Shown here: positions 34,210-45,707 of the stretch, in pieces
Layout of the letters: each line of letters opens with the position of its first letter
Numbering within the stretch: position 1 is the stretch's first letter
Assembly: GCA_017558005.1 (NCBI GenBank)
Contig: JAFYWN010000012.1
Span: forward strand, 1 to 64,000
Length of the DNA: 64,000 bases
Reading direction: 5' to 3'
Source of the DNA: Kiritimatiellia bacterium
Lineage (GTDB): Bacteria > Verrucomicrobiota > Kiritimatiellia > RFP12 > DVOR01
Made by a program: the position numbers and the translations under genes
Notes under the pieces: generated by a model
Seen by the model: only the letters and a program-made list of their open reading frames with translations
Databases searched by the model: none
What the model was told of the DNA's origin: nothing

Positions 34210-34764
34210 ATGGCAGCTGAAACCCAAACCGTTACCGAACAGCCCGTCTCGGAGCACCATGGCTCCGAGAGTGCGGGGGTTTTGGACTTCAACGGGCAAA
34301 TGGTGCTGCTGACGTGGGTGGCATTCGCAATCGCGGCTGCGCTTTTGACGAAGTTGCTTTGGAAGCCGATTCTGAACTTTGTTGAGGCCCGCGAGGCTGA
34401 AATCAAAGGCGCTCTTGATGATGCGCAGAAGGCTCGCCAAGCAGCAGCCGATGCAGATGCGACTGCGGCAAAGACCATCGACCAGGCAAAGGCCGACGCA
34501 CGGCGTCTTGCAGATGAGCAGACCGCCGCAACACGTCAGCTCATTAATCAGCTCGAAGAGGAAGCTCGCGACGCTATCGCGCGACGCAAGCAAGCCGCCG
34601 AAGAGCAACTTAAAACCGAACGTGAAGATGCACTTCGGAAGTTGCACGAAGGCGCTGGAGCGGAAATCGCGGGCGCGTTAGAGCGCATGCTCCCTGGAAT
34701 GCTGACCGAAGCCCAACGGCAAAGCTATCAAGAAAAGATTGCTGCGGACATCCGTTTCAACTGA
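34210..34764 (+). CDS. atpF: ATP synthase Fo subunit b
   Basis: 184 residues. An N-terminal tail of about 25 residues is followed by one membrane helix (MVLLTWVAFAIAAALLTKLL) and a long Ala/Glu/Lys/Arg-rich helix that forms the peripheral stalk with subunit delta. It lies 10 bp after atpE. Only one b-type gene is present, so a b2 homodimer is expected. Confidence 0.93.
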   Translation: MAAETQTVTEQPVSEHHGSESAGVLDFNGQMVLLTWVAFAIAAALLTKLLWKPILNFVEAREAEIKGALDDAQKARQAAADADATAAKTIDQAKADARRLADEQTAATRQLINQLEEEARDAIARRKQAAEEQLKTEREDALRKLHEGAGAEIAGALERMLPGMLTEAQRQSYQEKIAADIRFN

Positions 34765-34781
34765 TTTAGAAAGTTTGCCGC

Positions 34782-35324
34782 ATGTATCACGACGAAGCAG
34801 TCATCCGTCCCTATGCTCGCGCACTGGTTTTAGCCGCGCAACAGCTCGGCATTCTGGCACGCGTTCGGGGCGATATGGAAGCATTGCAAGCACAGTGGGA
34901 TGGCTCGGAAGAGTTGCGGACGTGGTGTTGCACGGCGCGTAGTCTGCCAAAAGCGGCCCACGCCGAAGCTGTAGATGCGCTTTGGGGCGACACCATGGCA
35001 CACCCAACGCGCGTCTTGCTTGAAGCGCTCTCCACCGCAGGACTTTTGGCCGCGATTCCGCAAGTCATCAAGGTCTTCCGTCGATTTGCCGACCGCGTGG
35101 AAGGACGCATAGACGTCTCGTTCGTCTTCGCTGCCACGCCCTCCGACACATTGCTCGCCACCTTGACGCAACGTGCGAAAGCCGCCTACGGCGAACAGAC
35201 GCAAATCACCGTCTCCACCGATGCGGAATTAGGCGCAGGACTCATCGTTCGCGCTGGCAATACGCAAATCGATGCCTCTTTGAAGGGACGATTAACGCGA
35301 CTGCGTCAAGCATTCGCCCGATAA
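34782..35324 (+). CDS. atpH: ATP synthase F1 subunit delta
   Basis: 180 residues, the normal size. [12 protein letters not shown] is the typical start. The C-terminal segment [25 protein letters not shown] is the family signature. It links the top of alpha3beta3 to the b-stalk. It is between atpF (17 bp) and atpA (58 bp). Confidence 0.94.
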   Translation: MYHDEAVIRPYARALVLAAQQLGILARVRGDMEALQAQWDGSEELRTWCCTARSLPKAAHAEAVDALWGDTMAHPTRVLLEALSTAGLLAAIPQVIKVFRRFADRVEGRIDVSFVFAATPSDTLLATLTQRAKAAYGEQTQITVSTDAELGAGLIVRAGNTQIDASLKGRLTRLRQAFAR

Positions 35325-35382
35325 ATTTCAACGCATGCGCCCTTGGATCCGGCGCATAACCCTTTATTTAAATGGATTGCAT

Positions 35383-36912
35383 ATGAAGACGCAATTGAAA
35401 CCAGACGAGCTCTCTGCCCTGCTTCGTCAGCGGATGGAACAAGCCGACAAGCCGGTGGACACCACCGAATTCGGCACCGTGCTCAGCGTTGGCGATGGTA
35501 TTGCCCGCGTGGACGGCTTGACCAACGTGATGTACAATGAGCTCGTTGAAACCGAAAATGGTGTGGCGGGTCTCGCACTCAACCTCGAAGAAGATGTAGT
35601 GGGTGTGGCCGTTTTGGATAGCGACGTAAACGTCCGTGAAGGGGATCGTTTCCATCGCACAGGCCGCGTAGTCTCCGTTCCTGCGGGCCCTGCACTTACG
35701 GGCCGTGTGGTTGACGCCTTGGGTCGCCCTCTTGATGGCAAGGGGCCCATCGTTGCCGATGCGGAAATGCCCGTGGAAGCGGCAGCAGCCTCCATCGTGG
35801 AGCGTCGTAATGTTGACACGCCCATGCAGACAGGTCTTCTTGCAATTGACGCCCTTACACCGATTGGTCGTGGTCAGCGCGAACTCATCATCGGCGACCG
35901 TAAGACGGGTAAGACCACCATTGCCGTGGACGCAATCCTCAATCAGAAGGGTGGCGACGTTCACTGTTTCTACGTGGCAATCGGTCAAAAGCTCTCAACC
36001 GTCGCAGCACTCTGCAAGCAACTCGAAGCCGCTGGCGCAATGGCTTACACCACCATCGTCGTGGCAGGAGCCTCGGATCCGGCACCGTTGCAGTATCTCG
36101 CGCCCTACTCTGGGTGCGCCATGGCTGAATATTGGATGAATCGTGGTGGCCATGCCTTAGTAATTTACGATGACTTGACTAAGCACGCACAGGCTTATCG
36201 TCAGATTTCCTTGCTCCTGCGCCGTCCGCCGGGACGTGAAGCCTTCCCTGGCGACGTCTTCTATCTCCACAGCCGTCTCTTGGAACGTGCCGCACAGCTC
36301 TCCAATGAAAAGGGCGGTGGTAGCATGACTGCACTCCCCATTGTGGAAACGCAGGCAAATGACATCTCGGCTTACATCCCGACCAACGTGATTTCGATTA
36401 CCGACGGTCAGATCTTCCTTGAAGCAGGTCTCTTCCACGAAGGTCAGCGCCCTGCTATCAACCCCGGTATCTCCGTCTCCCGTGTAGGTGGTGATGCTCA
36501 GGTGAAAGCAATGAAGAAGGTGGCAGGCCCGCTCCGTGTGTTGCTCGCACAATACCGCGAACTCGAAGCCTTCACCTCCTTCTCCTCTGACCTTGATGCA
36601 GGCACCTTGGAACAACTCGCCACGGGTCGCGCACTGATGCACTCGATTCGTCAGATGCCTGGTAGCCCGAAACCTGTCGCAGAACAAGTGGCGATCCTCT
36701 ACGCTGGCACGAATAAGTGGCTCGCAGATATCCCCACCCCGCGTCTGCCCGAGGCATTAAAGGCGCTCGCAACGGCGCTCGCGACCTCTCAGACGGGTCA
36801 GCAGTACACCACGCGCTTCAACGCAAGCCCCGTGTTAGACGACGAATTAAAGGGTATGCTCGACACCCTCATGCAGGAAGTGCTCGCAGCCTACAACCCT
36901 AAGAGGAAGTAA
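35383..36912 (+). CDS. atpA: ATP synthase F1 subunit alpha
   Basis: 509 residues. Non-catalytic nucleotide-binding subunit with P-loop GDRKTGKTT at 171-179, [13 protein letters not shown], and the C-terminal block [32 protein letters not shown]. The ATG at 35383 is favoured because the protein then begins like known alpha subunits. An in-frame upstream start would add 16 poorly conserved residues. Confidence 0.97.
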   Translation: MKTQLKPDELSALLRQRMEQADKPVDTTEFGTVLSVGDGIARVDGLTNVMYNELVETENGVAGLALNLEEDVVGVAVLDSDVNVREGDRFHRTGRVVSVPAGPALTGRVVDALGRPLDGKGPIVADAEMPVEAAAASIVERRNVDTPMQTGLLAIDALTPIGRGQRELIIGDRKTGKTTIAVDAILNQKGGDVHCFYVAIGQKLSTVAALCKQLEAAGAMAYTTIVVAGASDPAPLQYLAPYSGCAMAEYWMNRGGHALVIYDDLTKHAQAYRQISLLLRRPPGREAFPGDVFYLHSRLLERAAQLSNEKGGGSMTALPIVETQANDISAYIPTNVISITDGQIFLEAGLFHEGQRPAINPGISVSRVGGDAQVKAMKKVAGPLRVLLAQYRELEAFTSFSSDLDAGTLEQLATGRALMHSIRQMPGSPKPVAEQVAILYAGTNKWLADIPTPRLPEALKALATALATSQTGQQYTTRFNASPVLDDELKGMLDTLMQEVLAAYNPKRK

Positions 36913-36915
36913 TCC

Positions 36916-39238
<2,323 letters not shown>

Positions 39239-39253
39239 GAGGAATCCCACACC

Positions 39254-39529
39254 ATGGCATCGGGAACACCCTTTCACTTCGCCATTGAGACCCCATCGGG
39301 CGTCTTCATTGAAGGTGATGACATCACCGCAGTGGAGATTACCACCGATGTGGGCAAGCTCGGCATCATGGCTCGCCACGAACCCATTGTGGCGGCCTGC
39401 CCGCCCGGCTTAATGCGCATTTGCCAAGGTGGCGAATGGATTACCTTCCGCACCAATCGTGCGATTCTCGTCTGCGACGGCGAAACAGTTAAACTGCTCA
39501 CGCCGCTCGCCCGTCTCGCCGTTGGTTAA
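39254..39529 (+). CDS. atpC: ATP synthase F1 subunit epsilon, short form
   Basis: 91 residues. The beta-sandwich domain is complete, from FHFAIETPSGVFIEGDDITAV through GKLGIMARHEPIVAA to the strand ending in VKLLTPLARLAVG. The usual C-terminal pair of helices (about 45 residues) is missing. In other bacteria those helices can insert into F1 and block ATP hydrolysis. The stop is followed shortly by the operon terminator, so the short form is the intact product here rather than a frameshift remnant. The lack of epsilon-mediated inhibition is an inference. Confidence 0.88.
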   Translation: MASGTPFHFAIETPSGVFIEGDDITAVEITTDVGKLGIMARHEPIVAACPPGLMRICQGGEWITFRTNRAILVCDGETVKLLTPLARLAVG

Positions 39530-39605
39530 GCGTCGCGTTGCTCACCGCAGAAGGCACACACACGAAGTTGCCTCTCTGCCGAACAGGTCGCAGAGCCCAA
39601 CAAAC

Positions 39606-39641
39606 AAAAAACAAACCGCCCTTATGGACGGTTTGTTTTTT
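39606..39641 (+). terminator. terminator of the atp operon
   Basis: AACAAACCG/CGGTTTGTT stem with a CCCTTATGGA loop region and a T-rich tail. The A-rich left side may also terminate the convergent glycosyltransferase transcript. Confidence 0.88.
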
Positions 39642-39750
39642 ATTTATAGCTGATGCGCTTACGTGCTCGATTGACATAAACGGAGTCTTCTTCCGATTGA
39701 AGCAATCGCCAAGCAACCCTGTTAGACTCTTCGCTTCGATTACGAACACT

Positions 39751-40842
39751 TTAGGGAAGTAACGCCGTCGCAATTGTCTGCCAGTTATAGTCCATCGCAG
39801 CACGATCAAAGATGGGCTTAAACTGCGCCTCGCGTTCTTCTAGCGTAAGCGCCATTAAGGCTTTTAAAGCCGTAGCGATTCCCTCGGCAGAGATTTCGGT
39901 CCAGTACTCACCCAAAACCTCCCACGGCGCGCCCTTTGTGCAAATCACTGGCGTCCGACACCATAGCGCTTCGGCAACCACGATTCCAAAGTTTTCACTC
40001 CGAGTCGGCAAGATGAAGATGGAGGCAGACTTAAGCAACCGCACCTTATCTGCACCGTAACAAGGCGGCAAGCGACGTACCGTTGCGGAGGGAGGAAGCT
40101 CATAACCATCCGCTGGGCCAGCGATTAAAAGTTGCCAATCCGATGAGGGGGCGATCTTCTCCCATGCTTCTAAGAGCAGATCAAGCCCTTTTAGGGGATG
40201 AAGACGGCCGAGGTAAAGGACGGTTTGCGTGCGGGGTTGCGCAGGAACAGCGTCAAAACATGCCCCATCCACGCCATTGGGAATCACACGTATGGGTGGA
40301 CACGCCGCGCCTAAAGCATCCCGCATCCACCCCGCTTCAGACGTTGCCGTCGCGTGCAACCATGTTGCGCGACGCAGGAGTGCGCGATCAAAGCAATGCC
40401 ATGCGAGCAATTTACGGAACTTTCCATATGCCCTTCGCACAGGATCAAGGCATCCTTGCGGCGCGACGCTATAAGGCACTCCGAGTGCACGTGCTCGATA
40501 AGCCCCCCACCACACAGGAAAAGTCCAACACGAATAGAGGTAAAGGTGGGCCGCTCCACGTAATTCCGCATCTAACCCTACGAGCATCTCCCGCGAGAAG
40601 TAAATCACTCGTGGCCAACTTCTACGAAACACGCGTACGCGTACGCCCGCCTTTCGGCAACTTTCCACAAGAGGGTGTTCCGCTTGACCGCCTAAAAAGA
40701 GCAAGGAGACCTGATGTCCTAGTTGCGCTTGAGCAAGCACCGTGGCAGCAACCAACTCGGACAATCCACCGCCATCTGCCCAGCATCCGGCCACCAAGTG
40801 GACCAAATGCGAACGTGCGTTAGACGTGGGAATTACCGACAT
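39751..40842 (-). CDS. glycosyltransferase, GT4 family
   Basis: 363 residues with the GT-B fold. The N-terminal domain has the glycine-rich GGGLSELVAATV acceptor-side motif. The C-terminal nucleotide-sugar domain has LGRLHPLKGLDLLLEAWE and the EX7E-type PTRSENFGIVVAEAL. It transfers a sugar from an NDP-sugar to a cell-surface glycan, probably exopolysaccharide, O-antigen or another envelope glycan. Donor and acceptor are unknown. The gene follows speA by 19 bp on the same strand and is likely co-transcribed, although the functions are unrelated. Confidence 0.85.
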   Translation of the reverse strand: MSVIPTSNARSHLVHLVAGCWADGGGLSELVAATVLAQAQLGHQVSLLFLGGQAEHPLVESCRKAGVRVRVFRRSWPRVIYFSREMLVGLDAELRGAAHLYLYSCWTFPVWWGAYRARALGVPYSVAPQGCLDPVRRAYGKFRKLLAWHCFDRALLRRATWLHATATSEAGWMRDALGAACPPIRVIPNGVDGACFDAVPAQPRTQTVLYLGRLHPLKGLDLLLEAWEKIAPSSDWQLLIAGPADGYELPPSATVRRLPPCYGADKVRLLKSASIFILPTRSENFGIVVAEALWCRTPVICTKGAPWEVLGEYWTEISAEGIATALKALMALTLEEREAQFKPIFDRAAMDYNWQTIATALLP

Positions 40843-40861
40843 TGTCTACACCTCAATGACT

Positions 40862-42796
40862 TTAGTCTTCAAAGTAAGTGTACCCGCGCAAGCCATTGGC
40901 ATAGGCGGTAAGAATCTGTCGGCGTTCTTCAGCGGTAATCTTACGCTTCTTCAACGCACGATCCGTCAAACGGCGGAAGCGCGCCACAAGATCCCCTGTG
41001 TCATATTCCACATAAGAGAGGACCTCGCCCACCGTGTCACCTTCCACCTCTTCGGTAAATTCCAAATCCCCATCATCGTCCAAGCGAATCGAGAGCACAT
41101 TGGTATCGCCGAAGAGATTGTGCAAGTCACCCAGGGTTTCCTGGTATGCGCCCACCAAAAATGCCCCTAAAATGTAGGGCTCTTCAGGTTTAAATATGTG
41201 CAACGGCAACGCATGCTTCACATCGTGCAAGTCAATAAAGTTATCAATCTGCCCATCACAGTCGCAGGTGATATCCGAAAGATGCGCCGAACGCGTGGGG
41301 CGTTCGCAGAGACGATGAATCGGCATAATGGGGAAGAGTTGGTCAATTGCCCACGCATCTGGAAGCGACTGGAAGACGGAGAAATTGCAATAGTAGATAT
41401 CCGCCATTGCCTCATCCAACCCACGCAAATCCTCAGGCACGTATTTCAACTTCGGCACCTCTGCACGAATCCGCGTCAGGATTGACCAAAATACACGATC
41501 CGCAGCAGCATGTTGACGCAAGGAGATCAAACCATGTTTAAATGCTTTGTGCACTTCTTCACGATAATAGAGCGCATCGTTAAAGTATTCTGGCAGATTC
41601 TTTGTGCGAAGATTCTTTGAAACGTCCAACAAGTTGGCGATACATTCAGGCAGATTCTTATCGTCCAAGACTGCATCAGGGGTGGTCTCTTGCACCTCAA
41701 ACCCTGCGGTCGTTAAGACATCCACGAGCAAAACCGAGTAATAACCAATTAATGCGCGTCCAGATTCACTGATAATCGTTGGGTGCTTCACGCCTGCATG
41801 GTCGCAAGCATTCATAATCCCTTCGACGACGTCTGCGCAATACTCCGAGATATCATAGTTGGCACTGCTTTCGAAATTCGTATGGCTACCATCATAGTCA
41901 ATTGCCAAACCGCCACCGATGTCAAAGATCCCCATCGGCGCACCTTCCTTCACCAGGCCAACGTAGAAGCGAGATGCCTCCTTAATCGTGTCACGAATCT
42001 CTCGAATATTCGGCACCTGCGAACCCAGATGGTAGTGCAACATCTCAAGACAATCCAATGCACCCTCTGCACGCAAGCGATCCACGGCTTGAATTAATTG
42101 GCTTGAAGTCAATCCGAAGACCGAACGGTCCCCGCCGCTTTCACTCCACTTCCCCCCTACCTTACTGCTAAGCTTAACACGCACACCAATGCGCGGCCGC
42201 ACATCGAGTTGGCGTGCCACCTTTAAGACAATCTCCAACTCCTCAAGACTCTCTAAGACCAACATCGTCTGAAGCCCCATCTTCAGCGACGAGAGTGCCA
42301 ACGAGATAAACTCCTCATCCTTATAGCCATTACACACGATATACGCATCTGGATCGTGCATGTACGCCAATGCCGCAATCAATTCCGCCTTCGAACCTGC
42401 CTCCAAACCGTGATGATACGCGCGACCATACGTCACCACATCCTGCACGGCTTGTTGCTGTTGGTTCACCTTAATCGGATAAACACCACGATAGACACCC
42501 TGGTACGAATAATCCTTAATCGCCTTTGCAAACGCCTCATTGATTCGTTGGATACGCGAGGCAAGAATATCACTAAATCGCAATAACACCGGCAAACTCA
42601 TCCCGCGGTCACGCAATTCATTGACAATCTCCTGCAGCTTAACATCTACATTCTTCTCACCATGCTTCAAGCAAACGGTCACAAACCCATCTGAGGAAAC
42701 GCCAAAATAACCACTTCCCCATGCGTCTACACCATACAACTCTGCACTTTTAACAGCATTCCAACCGTCAAACGCGTCAGTCACACCTTTTGCCAT
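40862..42796 (-). CDS. speA: biosynthetic arginine decarboxylase
   Basis: 644 residues, the SpeA size. It is a fold-III PLP enzyme. YPIKVNQQQ holds the PLP lysine, FDIGGGLAIDYDG binds the phosphate, and the C-terminal CDCDGQIDNF and GAYQETLGDLHNLFGDTNV are SpeA signatures. The product agmatine feeds putrescine and spermidine synthesis. The ATG at 42796 is chosen because GGAG lies 7 bp upstream; an ATG two codons earlier is too close to it. A TATACT box lies about 70 bp upstream. speB or agmatine deiminase is not nearby. Confidence 0.95.
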   Translation of the reverse strand: MAKGVTDAFDGWNAVKSAELYGVDAWGSGYFGVSSDGFVTVCLKHGEKNVDVKLQEIVNELRDRGMSLPVLLRFSDILASRIQRINEAFAKAIKDYSYQGVYRGVYPIKVNQQQQAVQDVVTYGRAYHHGLEAGSKAELIAALAYMHDPDAYIVCNGYKDEEFISLALSSLKMGLQTMLVLESLEELEIVLKVARQLDVRPRIGVRVKLSSKVGGKWSESGGDRSVFGLTSSQLIQAVDRLRAEGALDCLEMLHYHLGSQVPNIREIRDTIKEASRFYVGLVKEGAPMGIFDIGGGLAIDYDGSHTNFESSANYDISEYCADVVEGIMNACDHAGVKHPTIISESGRALIGYYSVLLVDVLTTAGFEVQETTPDAVLDDKNLPECIANLLDVSKNLRTKNLPEYFNDALYYREEVHKAFKHGLISLRQHAAADRVFWSILTRIRAEVPKLKYVPEDLRGLDEAMADIYYCNFSVFQSLPDAWAIDQLFPIMPIHRLCERPTRSAHLSDITCDCDGQIDNFIDLHDVKHALPLHIFKPEEPYILGAFLVGAYQETLGDLHNLFGDTNVLSIRLDDDGDLEFTEEVEGDTVGEVLSYVEYDTGDLVARFRRLTDRALKKRKITAEERRQILTAYANGLRGYTYFED

Positions 42797-43088
42797 CTTC
42801 ATACTCCAACTAAGCGATGAATGAAACAAAGAATATGTGCACGAAACATATTCACCCGTCAGTATAACAAATGTACAGAAACTACAAAAATTTTTCTGAA
42901 GAAAAGACATCACTAAACCTACAGTGCTCGCCCCACACGCCCCCACAAAAAAGCCCACTTTTCACAAAAGAATCCATAATCACAATGGTCTCGGCAAATC
43001 TCTTTCCTCCTTGTGTAACATAAGCCTCACACCGGACCTCATCTAACACATTTTAACGGATTTGTATACTTCTTTCATTTTGGCGCGC

Positions 43089-43104
43089 CGCCCCCCGGGG
43101 GGCG
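43089..43104. repeat. GC palindrome, copy 2
   Basis: CGCCCCCCGGGGGGCG in the same flanking context as 32993-33008 (GCGC before, TAG after, and TTCATTTT-like sequence to the left). Weak similarity extends for about 100 bp on one side, including ATTGTGCA. Confidence 0.7.
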
Positions 43105-43205
43105 TAGGGTGATGGGTCTTCTTCTTTCCTTTTCGACACACCTTTCTCTGAACGGGTCTCTTCTTACCCCCGCGGTTATATTGTGCAATATTTATGTAAT
43201 ATTCA

Positions 43206-43231
43206 CCCCGCGATTTAACTTGCAATTCAGT
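43206..43231 (+). repeat. 26-bp dispersed repeat, copy 2
   Basis: Matches 115-140 at 24 of 26 positions, starting CCCCGCGATTTAACTTGCA. Confidence 0.75.
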
Positions 43232-43271
43232 TACTGAACTGTTATAGTTGCTGAACTATTATGCATTTCTA

Positions 43272-43847
43272 ATGGAAAATAATGGTTTGAATTACATGAA
43301 AATCAAACTAACATGCCGAAAGGTTGCCATAAAGTTCATGGTCTTATTTTGCGCCACCTTTCTACCTATGTGGATATGCTGCGCGGTGATGGCTCTTGGT
43401 GGGGATATTCAGGGTAGAAACCTATTCGTTATCGTTTCTGCTTTTTGCATTCTGAGTCTATACCATATTATCAGTTGTTATCATCAAACCTTGACCTTGT
43501 CTGAGTATGAAATTATATTGAAACGAGGCCTTGAAACATGGAGGATCCACTATAAGGAGGTCGGACGTATTATTTTTCATACTCAGGTGTCAATACCTCC
43601 TTTCGATAAGCCGGATATTTTCATTCGCTCGCCCAAAACAACAATCCATTTCCGGGAAAATTGGTTTGATGATAAGGAAATTTTTCAGCGAGCCATGGAC
43701 ACCATATATCAACGAACTCCGCAGGTGCGCGTCATTAAAAATGGTAAAGGAATCAATGTGAATATGTATACATTCGTTTCTGCATTGAAATATATGTTCA
43801 TACCATTCCTAATGCTAGTGTTTCTGTTGAGTCTCTTAGTCTCCTGA
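43272..43847 (+). CDS. small membrane protein with PH-like core, unknown function
   Basis: 191 residues if the first ATG is used (a TTG at 43248 and an ATG at 43296 are alternatives; none has a good ribosome-binding site). Two N-terminal membrane helices (around VLFCATFLPMWICCAVMAL and LFVIVSAFCILSLYHII) are followed by a soluble beta-rich part. That part contains TLSEYEIILKRGLETWRIHYKEVGRIIF, reminiscent of bacterial PH domains, and there is a final C-terminal helix. Strongly AT-rich codon use and the flanking dispersed repeats suggest recent acquisition. The PH-like reading is tentative. Confidence 0.6.
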   Translation: MENNGLNYMKIKLTCRKVAIKFMVLFCATFLPMWICCAVMALGGDIQGRNLFVIVSAFCILSLYHIISCYHQTLTLSEYEIILKRGLETWRIHYKEVGRIIFHTQVSIPPFDKPDIFIRSPKTTIHFRENWFDDKEIFQRAMDTIYQRTPQVRVIKNGKGINVNMYTFVSALKYMFIPFLMLVFLLSLLVS

Positions 43848-43927
43848 TATAAGGCTTTCAGTTCTTCAGAGCTGCGTACTATTTTCTAGACAAGGCTTGA
43901 AATGCGACACAAGTATGGTGGGAATAG

Positions 43928-43989
43928 GACATTAAGTCAAAGTTCATCTGAAATTTGAGACATTGAGTCAACGTTCATCTGAATTTTGA
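43928..43989 (+). repeat. tandem 31-bp repeat
   Basis: Two adjacent copies beginning GACATTAAGTCAAAGTTCAT and GACATTGAGTCAACGTTCAT. They lie between the small membrane protein and tRNA-His. Purpose unknown. Confidence 0.75.
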
Positions 43990-44061
43990 ATGGATAAACG
44001 TTCAAAGATATGCTCTAACGGTCGCCAACCGCATCTTTTTTAGGATTTTTTATTTTTTTGA

Positions 44062-44091
44062 TTGACTTTCCTAAGTGCGCTTTGATACAAT
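44062..44091 (+). promoter_or_regulatory. promoter of tRNA-His
   Basis: TTGACT (44062-44067), 18-bp spacer, TACAAT (44086-44091), ending 14 bp before the mature tRNA. Confidence 0.75.
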
Positions 44092-44105
44092 ACGGCTCGT
44101 TTTCT

Positions 44106-44182
44106 GGCGAAAGTAGCTCAGTTGGTAGAGCCCCAGATTGTGGATCTGGTTGTCGCGGGATCGTGCCCCGTCTTTCGCCCCA
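44106..44182 (+). tRNA. tRNA-His (GTG)
   Basis: The cloverleaf is complete: extra G(-1) opposite C73, acceptor GCGAAAG/CTTTCGC, D arm GCTC/GAGC, anticodon stem CCAGA/TCTGG with loop TTGTGGA (anticodon GTG at 44140-44142), T stem GCGGG/CCCGT and an encoded CCA. The G(-1):C73 pair identifies tRNA-His. The T loop reads ATCGTGC, with A54 and T58 where nearly all tRNAs have T54 and A58. It has its own promoter and terminator. Confidence 0.95.
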
Positions 44183-44186
44183 GCTT

Positions 44187-44216
44187 AACCTCCTTGCTCT
44201 GCAGGGAGGTTTTTTA
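44187..44216 (+). terminator. terminator of tRNA-His
   Basis: AACCTCC/GGAGGTT stem followed by a T-run, 5 bp after the CCA end. Confidence 0.92.
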
Positions 44217-44511
44217 TTTTTCTACACCCTCTGTCGCATGACGATTCCACTGCCACCTCCATACGCCACGCACACCCCAATGCGTTCTCATTAAAACCAT
44301 TTTCATTTCTCGGCCTTAGACATACTCTTTTTAAGGTACGTATGCTACAATGTAATTAAGTAACCAAACACCTCCTCAAAAAAAGTTTTATTTTTCTTGT
44401 GGAATATTGAGTTGCTTTAACGTTCTACTCAATGGACACCCGCTTTGGCGTGTCCCGAAAGTGTGCCGGCGGCAACGCGCTTTTTGTCTTTTAGCCGCGA
44501 AAGGAACTCCT
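44217..44511. other. noncoding leader region upstream of the secreted Cys/Pro-rich protein
   Basis: No gene is visible. A TACAAT box near 44347 could serve the downstream gene, but no matching -35 was found. AAAGGAACTCCT is the ribosome-binding region at the end. Confidence 0.45.
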
Positions 44512-45054
44512 ATGAAGACCTCTGCACTCCTGCTCTGCATGAGCCTGATGCTCCCCCTCGTCGGTTTTGCACAAGAAGCCGCTCCCGCTCCTGAAGCACC
44601 TGTTGCTGAAGCTCCAGCAATGAAGGCCAAGCGTCCCGCCCCCACCCCTGAACAGCGTGAAGCATTCCGCAAGCGCATGGCTGAACGTCGTCAGCGCATG
44701 GCCTGCCAGAATCCTGAATGCCCCTGCGCTAAGGTGATGAATGAACGCCCCAACTTCCCCCGTCCGCAGACCAATCCTGCTGAAATGACGCCCGAACAGC
44801 GTGAAGCATTCCGCACGGAAATGAAGACCCAGATGGAAGCTTTCCGCGCAAAGATGGAAGAAGCACGCAAGGCATGCACTTGCGAAGAGTGCATCTGCAA
44901 GCGTCGCCCCGCAGCGAATGCACGCCGCCCGATGCCCCGTCGCGGCGACCGTCCTGGCAAGCGTCGCCCCATGAAGGGCCCTGAAGCCGCTCCTGCGCCT
45001 GAAGCAACACCCGCACCTCAGGCACCTGCTCCTGAAGCCGCTCCTGCTGCCTAA
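44512..45054 (+). CDS. secreted Pro/Ala/Glu-rich protein with cysteine clusters
   Basis: 180 residues, not recognised. Signal peptide 1-20 (LLLCMSLMLPLVGFA). The mature part is low-complexity, with Pro-Glu-Ala repeats at both ends (EAAPAPEAPVAEAPA and PAPEATPAPQAPAPEAAPAA). The central region has two copies of TPEQREAFR and is Arg- and Met-rich. Two cysteine clusters, CQNPECPCAK and CTCEECICK, could bind a metal. The repeated PEQREAFR helices recall periplasmic CpxP/Spy-like sensors or chaperones, but only loosely. It directly precedes the sigma factor-kinase pair and may be regulated with it. Confidence 0.7.
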   Translation: MKTSALLLCMSLMLPLVGFAQEAAPAPEAPVAEAPAMKAKRPAPTPEQREAFRKRMAERRQRMACQNPECPCAKVMNERPNFPRPQTNPAEMTPEQREAFRTEMKTQMEAFRAKMEEARKACTCEECICKRRPAANARRPMPRRGDRPGKRRPMKGPEAAPAPEATPAPQAPAPEAAPAA

Positions 45055-45068
45055 GTTTATTTCTATTC

Positions 45069-45098
45069 GCGCGATGGGCAACCATCGCGCATTCTTTT
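45069..45098 (+). terminator. terminator between the secreted protein and the sigma factor
   Basis: Perfect 9-bp stem GCGCGATGG/CCATCGCGC with a GCAA loop and ATTCTTTTT tail. It ends about 5 bp before the sigma-factor ATG, so sigma expression depends on read-through or a promoter inside this hairpin. Confidence 0.85.
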
Positions 45099-45102
45099 TG
45101 CC

Positions 45103-45705
45103 ATGTCTTCGACTCCTTCCCCCTCCGCCGCCTTTACAGATGCCGCCCAAACCTTTCGGGCGCGTTTACTCCGTTTAGCGGAACGTCACATGCATCCGAT
45201 GTTGTTGCAACGGATGAGTGCCGAAGATGTGTTACAAGAGACCCTCCAGACGGCGATGCGACACCCCGCATTTCTTGACGCAGCGCCGGAGGTACCCATT
45301 TACTTTAAATTGCGTCGGCTCCTCTTCCAGACCCTTGTTGATGCCGAACGCCGCCACTTAAAGGCGAACAAGCGCGACCTTTACCGCGAGCTTCCGATTG
45401 AAATTGACGACACTTCCGACACGGAGTCTCCCCATCCGCACCTTCCAGAAGCCGCCCTCGCCGCCGACATTTCCTCCCCCTTTACCAAAACGGCCCGTCA
45501 CGACCGCTACGCATTACTCAAACGCGTCCTCGCCACCCTCCCCACGACCGACCGTCAAATCCTTGCCCTCCGCCACTTCGACAACTGTACCAATGCCGAA
45601 TGTGCCGCCGCCCTCGCCATTAGCGAAAAGGCAGCGAGTCTCCGTTATGTCCGCGCCTTAGCGAAATTACAAGAACGCTTAGAGCAATTTACTGAGTTTC
45701 ACTGA
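45103..45705 (+). CDS. RNA polymerase sigma factor, ECF-like
   Basis: 200 residues. Region 2-like MSAEDVLQETLQTAMRHP (compare the ECF AEDLVQETFL pattern) and region 4-like LATLPTTDRQILALRHFDN followed by TNAECAAALAISEKAASLRYVRALAKL, a helix-turn-helix. It would direct RNA polymerase to an unknown regulon. It is followed after 2 bp by a Ser/Thr kinase gene. This pairing is known in Planctomycetes and Verrucomicrobia, where the kinase may control the sigma factor. No Shine-Dalgarno is visible, because a terminator hairpin occupies the space before the ATG. Confidence 0.85.
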   Translation: MSSTPSPSAAFTDAAQTFRARLLRLAERHMHPMLLQRMSAEDVLQETLQTAMRHPAFLDAAPEVPIYFKLRRLLFQTLVDAERRHLKANKRDLYRELPIEIDDTSDTESPHPHLPEAALAADISSPFTKTARHDRYALLKRVLATLPTTDRQILALRHFDNCTNAECAAALAISEKAASLRYVRALAKLQERLEQFTEFH

Positions 45706-45707
45706 TT

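Larger units (their letters stand above)
42797..43271. other. AT-rich intergenic region with dispersed repeats
   Basis: It holds the speA promoter region and second copies of two dispersed elements, the GC palindrome (43089-43104) and the 26-bp repeat (43206-43231). No gene is supported. Confidence 0.6.

Noticed and set aside
43043-43225. 60-residue minus-strand frame with a TPPGGRR motif
   Set aside because: The shared motif with the frame upstream of the transposase comes from a GC palindrome in DNA; there is no ribosome-binding site or recognisable protein feature.
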